Part shown: positions 1 to 4,103 of the stretch, piece after piece | Layout of the letters: each line of letters opens with the position of its first letter | Numbering within the stretch: position 1 is the stretch's first letter | NCBI GenBank assembly: GCA_027064245.1 | Contig: JAMOPZ010000488.1 | Location: 1 to 5,151, forward strand | Length of the DNA stretch: 5,151 bases | Reading direction: 5' to 3' | Source of the DNA: Campylobacterales bacterium | Lineage (GTDB): Bacteria > Campylobacterota > Campylobacteria > Campylobacterales > Arcobacteraceae | The notes under the pieces: generated by a model | Seen by the model: the letters and a program-made list of their open reading frames with translations, nothing else | Told to the model about the DNA's origin: nothing | Database searches by the model: none | Position numbers and translations under genes: made by a program

Positions 1-1497
1 AATAAAGAAACTTACATAAATCTTCTTGTTGATGAAACATCAGAAATGGATGCAAAACTCCAGTATAAAATAATTAAGTTTTTATTTGGAACTTTTATTC
101 AATATCAAAAAGACACATTATATATATACAACGGTTTTATAAAAACAATAAAATCAAAACAAGCATTTTTAACAATGGTTGATATGACTATTAAACTTGA
201 GTTTAATATTGATATTATGTTTTATAGCAAGAAAGCAAAAAAAGTTAAATGGCTTATAAAAATAGATAAGATTTATGACACAATTACAACTATAAATAGT
301 TATAGTCAGCTTATATATAAATCAAACCCATTTGCAAGTAAGCAAACAGCATATACAGATGATTCTACTGGAATAATAAGAGTCATAACAAACAAGATTC
401 ACATAAAAGAATTATCAAATATAAATATATCAAAGAATGATTATAACTCTATTCTACAAGATTATAAAAATCATTTTAAATATTTTGATGATTTCCTTGA
501 TTTAGTTGTTGATATGAGATTTGCAAAAGATAGAAAAGCAAGTTTTTTACACTTTAGAGTTAAGAGTGATTGGGGTAAGTCTTTTTTATCTGGATTATTG
601 AAAAATATAGAAATTGGAATGGAGGTTAATTATCATAACTTGATGAATAAATCTACTAATGATATAAGCCCAGTACAAGTTAGAAACAGTTTTGTTCTTA
701 TTCTTGATGAGTTTAATAAGTTTGGTCAAGATATGAAAAGTTTATCTCATGATTTTACTTTTGCACCTAAATTTGGAATGAGTGAAACAGTAGAACTTTA
801 TTTAAAGCTTTTATTTAGTGCAGAACGGTCAGCCTCTTTTACTGGTGCAGTAGATGACCAAATAGTTAATAGGGTAATGGTTTTTGATTTCCCTGATGAG
901 GAAACTATAAAGTTAGTAGATCGTGAAGAATATATTTATCATGGTAATGCTAAATATATGAGAGTTTTAGAAGATTATGCCTTGAAAAAAATATCAAAAA
1001 GAATAAAAGAATATCTTTCAATGGATGAACTTGAGGCTTATAGAATGGCAGATAATAGAGTAAGAAGTTTTTATTCTAAGTATAAAATGACAGCAGATTC
1101 TCTTATAAACAACATTACAGATATATTGAATGATACAATTAAATATATAGCAATGACGGATAAAGATGAGCTACCTAGATACTATCAAGATATTAAAGAT
1201 AAAATCTCAATAGATGATTTAACTGGTCAATATAAAGATAAGTACATAATACAGTCTGTTACAAAAGTTTGTGAACGAATATTGAAAAATGAAACAAGCG
1301 AACAAGAATACAAAAAGATGATTTTTAAATTAACAGATATTAAAAATGTGTTAAATGTTGTAGATGATAGAACTACACAAAAATATAGAGGAAATAGGTG
1401 TTTAGTTGTTGATATACCACAAGATAAAAAAGAGATACCTATTGTTCATTTAAATAAAGATGACAAAATAGTAGGTCAGTCTTATTTGAGTGTTTAA
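1..1497 (+). CDS. SF3-type replicative helicase (primase-helicase family), 5'-truncated by window edge
   Basis: The reading frame is open from base 1, so the N-terminus lies outside the window; the first Met is at 46 and about 498 residues are visible. Counting from that Met, the P-loop region is at residues 171-180 (RVKSDWGKSF). GKS is kept, but the first glycine of the usual GxxxxGK[ST] is absent. A Walker B strand follows at 216-222 (FVLILDE). Near 255-282 a segment with SAERS, an Asp/Asn-rich stretch and NRVMVFDF resembles SF3 motif C and the arginine-finger strand seen in phage and plasmid primase-helicases. The segment before the P-loop (FLDLVVDMRFA) also suits that family. The likely role is ATP-driven unwinding at the element's origin. 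The primase gene starts one base after the stop, so the two are probably co-transcribed and act together. No separate primase motif is visible here; it could lie upstream. Family placement is by motif reading only. Confidence 0.75.
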   Translation, partial: NKETYINLLVDETSEMDAKLQYKIIKFLFGTFIQYQKDTLYIYNGFIKTIKSKQAFLTMVDMTIKLEFNIDIMFYSKKAKKVKWLIKIDKIYDTITTINSYSQLIYKSNPFASKQTAYTDDSTGIIRVITNKIHIKELSNINISKNDYNSILQDYKNHFKYFDDFLDLVVDMRFAKDRKASFLHFRVKSDWGKSFLSGLLKNIEIGMEVNYHNLMNKSTNDISPVQVRNSFVLILDEFNKFGQDMKSLSHDFTFAPKFGMSETVELYLKLLFSAERSASFTGAVDDQIVNRVMVFDFPDEETIKLVDREEYIYHGNAKYMRVLEDYALKKISKRIKEYLSMDELEAYRMADNRVRSFYSKYKMTADSLINNITDILNDTIKYIAMTDKDELPRYYQDIKDKISIDDLTGQYKDKYIIQSVTKVCERILKNETSEQEYKKMIFKLTDIKNVLNVVDDRTTQKYRGNRCLVVDIPQDKKEIPIVHLNKDDKIVGQSYLSV

Positions 1498-1498
1498 A

Positions 1499-2494
1499 AT
1501 GAACTCAGCTCAAGCAAAAAGCATTTTAATAACTGATTTACTAAGTCATTTAGGTTTTGAACCTATTAAGATAGAAAATAGTGATTATTGGTACTCAAGC
1601 CCACTACATGAAGATAAAACCTCAAGTTTTAAAGTTAATACTATTCAAAATATTTGGATAGATTACGGAATACCTTCATCAAAAGAAAAGAAAACGTTCT
1701 TAGGTGGTAAAACTCTTGATTTAGTTATGAATATTTATAATTTACAAGTTAGTGAAGCACTTCAAAAACTCTCAAGCATATTCAATTATAGCGATACTGC
1801 AGTAAGTTCTTCTTTTTTTCATAAGCAAGGAATAAGCCACAAAATAAACGAAATAAAAGCTTTTGCAAAGTCACAAAATAGTAGTGCTGCTAAGTCACAT
1901 TTAAATCAAACAGATGTGTCACATAACAAAGACCAGAGGCAGTCACATTTTGAACTTAAAAGAGTTGAAGATTTAGAGTATAGAATACTTTTAGAATATG
2001 TAAATGAGAGAGGGATTAATATAGATATAGCAAAACAGTATCTAAAAGAAATTTGGTTTAGACCTAGTTCTTCTTCTAAAGGAACAAGAGATTATTTTGC
2101 ATTAGGTTTTGAAAATGATGTAGGTGGCTATGAGTTACGAAATGCTCGTTTTAAAGGGTGTATAGGCTCAAAAGACATAACAACGATAAAAGGCACGGGA
2201 AATAAAGAACTTTCAATATTTGAGGGGTTTATTGACTTTTTATCAGCCCTTACACATTTTAAAATAGATAAGTTTAAAAGTGATGTTGTTATTTTAAATA
2301 GTGTAGCAAATAAAGCGAAAATATCAGATTTACTATATAGTGATTTATATAATAAAATCTATCTTTTTTTAGATAATGACAAAGCAGGAGAGGACACACA
2401 AAGAGAATTTTATAGTATGAATGATAAGTGTGTTAATTGCTCAAATATCTATGCAGGATATAAAGATTTTAATGAGTTTCTAAAAGGTATTTAA
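1499..2494 (+). CDS. Toprim-domain DNA primase with a cysteine-free CHC2-like N-terminal domain
   Basis: The likely role is RNA primer synthesis for the element, paired with the helicase encoded upstream. From the ATG at 1499 the protein has 331 residues. Residues 30-77 follow the layout of the CHC2 zinc-binding domain of DnaG-like primases: YWYSSPLHEDKTSSFKVN, then NIWIDYG, then GGKTLDLVM. The zinc-ligand cysteines and histidine are not in place, as in several plasmid-borne primases. A polar low-complexity linker spans about 100-155. The Toprim core shows the catalytic glutamate in FEGFIDF (E242) and the metal-binding aspartates in FLDNDKAGED (D292, D294). A CVNC pair near 311-314 follows but is not a complete zinc site. 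A GTG at 1490 would add three residues and overlap the helicase by 8 bases. I prefer ATG because it lies 1 base after the helicase stop and a weak GAG sits 8 bases upstream. The length suits a stand-alone Toprim primase rather than full DnaG. Confidence 0.8.
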   Translation: MNSAQAKSILITDLLSHLGFEPIKIENSDYWYSSPLHEDKTSSFKVNTIQNIWIDYGIPSSKEKKTFLGGKTLDLVMNIYNLQVSEALQKLSSIFNYSDTAVSSSFFHKQGISHKINEIKAFAKSQNSSAAKSHLNQTDVSHNKDQRQSHFELKRVEDLEYRILLEYVNERGINIDIAKQYLKEIWFRPSSSSKGTRDYFALGFENDVGGYELRNARFKGCIGSKDITTIKGTGNKELSIFEGFIDFLSALTHFKIDKFKSDVVILNSVANKAKISDLLYSDLYNKIYLFLDNDKAGEDTQREFYSMNDKCVNCSNIYAGYKDFNEFLKGI

Positions 2495-2853
2495 TGATGG
2501 ATTATTACACAAAAGATATAGCTTCTTTTTTAGGTGTTGAGAGAAGTGTAGTAAATTATTATATTCGTAAAGGTTATTTAAAATCAACTTTTAGAAATGG
2601 CTTTCATAGAATAAAAAAAGAAGATTATTATAAGTTTAGAGATAATTATTTTGATGAGGATAAAAGAAACTCAAACAGAGGTAAAACTAAAAAGCTTACA
2701 GAAGAACAAATTATAAAAATAGACCATATGATACACGATACAACTAACGATTATATATCGATAGAAAAATTTAAAAGTAAGTATGAGAATGAATTTTATT
2801 TAATGGAAGTTTATAAGAGCTTATTAGCTTATAAGATAGAAATAGGAAAATAA
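2494..2853 (+). CDS. Small MerR/excisionase-type helix-turn-helix protein
   Basis: This 119-residue protein overlaps the primase stop by one base (TAATG); a second ATG follows at 2497. AAAAGG at 2482-2487 is well spaced for either start. Residues 4-25 (YYTKDIASFLGVERSVVNYY) read as a helix-turn-helix of the MerR/excisionase (HTH_17) type. A wing-like segment follows at 31-48, with FRNGFHRIKKEDYYKF, the usual recognition-helix-plus-wing pattern of this fold. The remainder is Lys/Glu-rich and predicted helical, with no recognised domain and no effector-binding domain of classical MerR regulators. The likely role is DNA binding: an operon autoregulator, a recombination directionality factor or a replication accessory protein. 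Its place as third gene of the replication operon does not separate these options. The product name is an inference from the N-terminal fold; the DNA target is unknown. Confidence 0.65.
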   Translation: MMDYYTKDIASFLGVERSVVNYYIRKGYLKSTFRNGFHRIKKEDYYKFRDNYFDEDKRNSNRGKTKKLTEEQIIKIDHMIHDTTNDYISIEKFKSKYENEFYLMEVYKSLLAYKIEIGK

Positions 2854-2948
2854 AAGAGTGGGGGAAATAAGTTTAATAACGGCAACCATACTGAAAATTA
2901 AACTTATTTCTATCTATAAAATTATAGATACCTCAAATCGCACTCTTT
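2848..2948 (-). ncRNA. Candidate ~100-nt structured RNA with three-way junction
   Basis: Nearly every base pairs within one cloverleaf-like fold. The outer stem is 2853-2860 with 2941-2948 (AAAGAGTG/CACTCTTT). An inner stem GGGG/CCTC (2861-2864 with 2931-2934, one G-T pair on the plus strand; C-A on the minus RNA) follows after a 6-base bulge. A 13-bp hairpin, 2865-2877 with 2897-2909, has a 19-base loop containing CGGCAACCATACTG. A 9-bp hairpin, 2911-2919 with 2922-2930, is separated from it by one C. On the minus strand an extended -10 box (2951-2960) would start RNA at about 2945, at the 5' arm of the outer stem. The 3' arm is followed by TTATTTTCC, a U-rich end suitable for intrinsic termination. 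It matches no riboswitch or ribozyme I recognise. Alternatives are a 3' terminus of the replication operon on the plus strand, or a folded single-strand DNA site. The fold is seen directly; expression is inferred. Confidence 0.45.
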
Positions 2949-2950
2949 AA

Positions 2951-2960
2951 AATTATAGCA
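2951..2960 (-). promoter_or_regulatory. Extended -10 promoter box for the structured RNA
   Basis: On the minus strand this reads TGCTATAATT, a perfect TGnTATAAT extended -10. No good -35 is seen, which is normal for Campylobacterota sigma-70 promoters. The predicted start falls at the first arm of the three-way-junction element. The consensus is short, and such matches are common in AT-rich DNA. Confidence 0.4.
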
Positions 2961-2981
2961 TTTTTCTAATTGATATTTAGT

Positions 2982-2987
2982 TATAAT
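2982..2987 (+). promoter_or_regulatory. -10 box (TATAAT) for the small membrane peptide transcript
   Basis: A consensus TATAAT is preceded by T-rich DNA (2961-2980) and no clear -35. Transcription would start near 2994 and give a leader of about 100 bases before the peptide start at 3098. The box lies back to back with the minus-strand promoter at 2951-2960, so the two transcripts would diverge. The 11 bases GTTATAATTGT around it recur in inverted orientation at 3299-3309, around another TATAAT. Confidence 0.45.
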
Positions 2988-3017
2988 TGTGTGTTGAATA
3001 AGAAAATGTCATCTTAA

Positions 3018-3091
3018 TATCTCATAGTCTATTTACGAGGGTCAAGAATACTGCTTTTTTATAAAAGAGGGGTAAATTTGATTATGAGGTA
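3018..3091 (+). promoter_or_regulatory. Leader hairpin able to hide the peptide's Shine-Dalgarno
   Basis: Bases 3018-3029 can pair with 3080-3091 in a continuous 12-bp helix with two G-U pairs. This covers GAGG at 3086-3089, the ribosome binding site of the peptide at 3098. A second helix, 3031-3036 with 3072-3077 (ATTTAC/GTAAAT), stacks inside after a small internal loop. An inner hairpin pairs 3054-3058 with 3063-3067. Hiding the ribosome binding site by a distant upstream segment is a known device of type I toxin mRNAs. The pairing is read by eye and its stability is not computed. Confidence 0.5.
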
Positions 3092-3097
3092 CAGCTA

Positions 3098-3181
3098 ATG
3101 GAAATATTATTCGTTGTATCAGCGATAATTTCTATTGTTGCTGGTGTAGTGTATATCGCCGAAAAACTAAACTTAGTTTAG
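3098..3181 (+). CDS. 27-residue single-helix membrane peptide (possible type I toxin)
   Basis: The ORF ATG-to-TAG encodes 27 residues. GAGG at 3086-3089 lies 8 bases before the start, the clearest ribosome binding site in this intergenic region. After Met-Glu, residues 3-20 are almost entirely hydrophobic (ILFVVSAIISIVAGVVYI), enough for one membrane span. A short charged end (AEKLNLV) follows. The size and hydrophobic profile resemble type I toxins and holin-like toxins, but I do not recognise the sequence. Context supports a regulated peptide: its own -10 box, a leader that can mask the ribosome binding site, a plus-strand terminator hairpin downstream, and an antisense promoter aimed at its 3' half. 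G+C is visibly higher here than in neighbouring DNA. It could instead be a chance ORF in a noncoding RNA or a small membrane regulator. Toxicity is inference. Confidence 0.5.
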   Translation: MEILFVVSAIISIVAGVVYIAEKLNLV

Positions 3182-3182
3182 T
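3162..3182 (-). terminator. Weak intrinsic terminator for the antisense RNA
   Basis: Seven-bp stem ACTAAAC/GTTTAGT with a 3-base loop, followed on the minus strand by TTTT. It overlaps the stop codon and last codons of the 27-residue peptide. The stem has only two G-C pairs, so termination may be partial. Confidence 0.3.
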
Positions 3183-3212
3183 CTAACGAGCAATGTATGT
3201 AAGCTTAAGTTG

Positions 3213-3233
3213 ACAGATTCCGCAAAAATCTGT
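3213..3233. other. 7-bp hairpin in the 3' region of the peptide transcript
   Basis: ACAGATT (3213-3219) pairs exactly with AATCTGT (3227-3233) around the loop CCGCAAA. No U-tract follows on either strand, so it is probably not a terminator. It lies where sense and antisense transcripts overlap, and the exposed loop could serve as a pairing site. That role is inference. Confidence 0.35.
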
Positions 3234-3250
3234 TTAGATATTGTAGAATT

Positions 3251-3294
3251 GCTTTTGATGTTTATGTGGGAACAAATACATCAAAAGCTTTCTT
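3251..3294 (+). terminator. Intrinsic-terminator-like hairpin after the small peptide
   Basis: GCTTTTGATGT (3251-3261) pairs perfectly with ACATCAAAAGC (3278-3288). Inside, TGT/ACA closes a GGGA tetraloop (GNRA type), so the hairpin extends almost to its tip. TTTCTT follows at 3289-3294. It would end the peptide mRNA at about 300 bases. On the minus strand no T-tract follows, but the same fold would form near the 5' end of the antisense RNA. Confidence 0.55.
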
Positions 3295-3301
3295 ATCAAC
3301 A

Positions 3302-3310
3302 ATTATAACA
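3302..3310 (-). promoter_or_regulatory. Extended -10 promoter box for the antisense RNA
   Basis: The minus strand reads TGTTATAAT, a full TGnTATAAT. It is preceded by a T-rich run (complement of 3311-3320), the usual stand-in for a -35 in Campylobacterota. The surrounding bases repeat the sequence around the plus-strand -10 at 2982-2987. Confidence 0.4.
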
Positions 3311-3341
3311 TAAAAAATATTATATTAATATTTTTATTATG
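3309..3341 (-). terminator. AT-rich interrupted palindrome at the end of the minus-strand tail operon
   Basis: AAAAATATTA (3313-3322) pairs with TAATATTTTT (3326-3335) around TAT. Outer CATAA (3309-3313) and TTATG (3337-3341) extend the symmetry with a 2-base offset. On the minus strand it follows the stop of the 119-residue gene and ends in six Ts, so it may be a weak terminator. With only A-T pairs in the stem this is uncertain. It also overlaps the upstream part of the antisense promoter. Confidence 0.35.
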
Positions 3342-3696
3342 CACAAAATTTATCTAATGAATGTTTGTGAATATAATTAGTCGCTTGAAATACTGTATCA
3401 CATAAAAATACTATTTCATCTCTTGAATTACTATGAATAAATTCAGTAACTTCTAAACCATAATAATTTATAAAAATCTTCACTTTTTCAGTTCTAAGGT
3501 CGCTATTTTCATTTTTTGCTATTGCATATCCATATTTTATAAATTGTTTTATCTGCTCTAGTGGATTATAAGGCATTAAAACAGTTTCTTCTGTTGTAGT
3601 GGTACAAACATAAATAAACTTATCTTCTTGTTGCCCTGGTGCTATCTCTGTAACTGATATTACATTGTCTGGATTGATTTTTTCTATTTTTTTCAC
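3337..3696 (-). CDS. Uncharacterised 119-residue phage protein downstream of gpU-like gene
   Basis: I do not recognise this protein. Translation begins at a GTG (3696-3694); AAGGA (complement of 3703-3707) six bases upstream decides this start. The N-terminal half alternates hydrophobic and polar residues (VISVTEIA, KFIYVCTTTTEETVLM) and is probably beta-rich. A helical segment LEQIKQFIKYGYAIAK follows at about 46-61, then a strand KVKIFINYYGLEVTEF near 71-86, then a mixed C-terminal end. There is no signal peptide, membrane helix or complete metal site. Only 11 bases separate it from the gpU-like gene, so the two are co-transcribed. In P2-like phages gpU is often next to small tail genes such as gpX, but this is longer than gpX and shows no LysM-like pattern. 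A structural or assembly role is only a guess from position. Confidence 0.7.
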   Translation of the reverse strand: MKKIEKINPDNVISVTEIAPGQQEDKFIYVCTTTTEETVLMPYNPLEQIKQFIKYGYAIAKNENSDLRTEKVKIFINYYGLEVTEFIHSNSRDEIVFLCDTVFQATNYIHKHSLDKFCA

Positions 3697-3707
3697 TTGT
3701 TGTCCTT
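3697..3707 (-). promoter_or_regulatory. Ribosome binding site that fixes a GTG start
   Basis: On the minus strand AAGGACAACAA directly precedes GTG. AAGGA is a strong Shine-Dalgarno at 6 bases spacing. It fills the whole gap between the gpU-like stop and the next gene. Confidence 0.7.
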
Positions 3708-4103
3708 TTATTGTAGTTCTTCTAAAACTTCTTTTAGAGATATGTTATATTCTTGTACCGTTGCACTGCCATTGTCTGTAAAAAATTTCTTTGTAACTTG
3801 TAATGATGTTAAAACACAAGAAATGTCATCATCAATTGTTGTAAATCTGATTATTTCGCCTATTCTTAAATCAGCTTGTAAGCTTTTAAAAGAGTCTAAA
3901 GGTTGCAGCACTAAAACACCGTTTAGCTTTATTTCTCTTTTTATAATTGGTTGACCTTGAAGCCTTTCAATTCCATTGGAACTATCAATAGTTTTGAAAT
4001 TAGCAGTTATTGTATCTGTAACTTTTTTATACTCATTTTTATTCATATAAAAAGTAAAATCATTTAATTTACCCATATTCATACCACTAACTAAATTTTC
4101 CAT
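3708..4103 (-). CDS. P2 gpU-like phage tail protein
   Basis: This 131-residue protein has the pattern of the P2 gpU tail family, which acts at the end of the contractile-phage tail tube during tail completion. The visible match covers nearly the full length: MGKLNDFTFYM (10-20) for the N-terminal LGxFxF strand, then RLQGQPIIKREIKLNGVLVL (47-66) for the conserved hydrophobic G-V-L strand before the Pro. SLQADLRIGEIIRF (74-87) follows, then VLTSLQVTKKFFTDNGSA (97-114) and EYNISLKEV (118-126), which mirror the family's FxDG and FxLxLxRV ends. P2 gpU is about 159 residues, so this copy lacks only part of the C-terminal tail. ATG at 4103 abuts the recombinase stop with no gap; AAAGGGGG lies about 8 bases upstream, inside the recombinase gene. 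Other Mets at residues 8 and 10 are possible starts. Being directly behind a recombinase rather than a tape-measure gene is unusual. Confidence 0.7.
   Translation of the reverse strand: MENLVSGMNMGKLNDFTFYMNKNEYKKVTDTITANFKTIDSSNGIERLQGQPIIKREIKLNGVLVLQPLDSFKSLQADLRIGEIIRFTTIDDDISCVLTSLQVTKKFFTDNGSATVQEYNISLKEVLEELQ

Larger units (their letters stand above)
3162..3295 (-). ncRNA. Candidate antisense RNA to the peptide mRNA
   Basis: An extended -10 box at 3302-3310 would start a minus-strand RNA near 3295. It would run through the complement of the peptide mRNA 3' region into the last codons. A hairpin there (ACTAAAC at 3182-3176 with GTTTAGT at 3172-3166, loop TAA) is followed by four further Ts on the minus strand (3165-3162), a short intrinsic-terminator-like end. 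The RNA would be about 135 bases and overlap the mRNA from its terminator back to about codon 22. This is the layout of 3'-overlapping type I antitoxins such as RatA and SR4. Transcription is predicted only. Confidence 0.35.
2980..3309. repeat. Imperfect inverted repeat bracketing the small peptide unit
   Basis: GTTATAATTGT at 2980-2990 recurs exactly on the minus strand at 3309-3299. Past a 4-base gap the match resumes: TTGAATAAGAAA on the left and TTGATAAGAAA on the right, ending near 3004 and 3289. Each copy carries TATAAT, so the repeat is most simply a duplicated promoter-plus-start region facing inward. A remnant of terminal repeats of a small mobile unit is possible but less likely. 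Confidence 0.5.

Noticed and set aside
2881..2887. GGCAACC, reminiscent of the SAM-I riboswitch core
   Set aside because: Only seven bases match. The helices and conserved joining regions of SAM-I are absent and no methionine or sulfur gene follows.
2853..2948. Hammerhead ribozyme, suggested by the three-way junction
   Set aside because: The minus strand has GAAA after one helix, but the required CUGANGA between helices is not present; the joining segment is CGAUUU plus GAGG. The plus strand does not fit either.
2851..2948. Integron attC or rolling-circle single-strand origin
   Set aside because: No paired RYYYAAC/GTTRRRY core sites and no replication initiator of the HUH type nearby; the elaborate fold alone is not evidence.
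2854..3336. tRNA gene or attP core
   Set aside because: No tRNA-like acceptor and T-arm, and no repeat that could be tied to an integration target; the structured elements fit RNA hairpins better.
3697..3954. Plus-strand open frame of 85 codons
   Set aside because: It lies wholly antisense to the gpU-like gene, has no convincing ribosome binding site and encodes no recognisable protein; it is a shadow frame.
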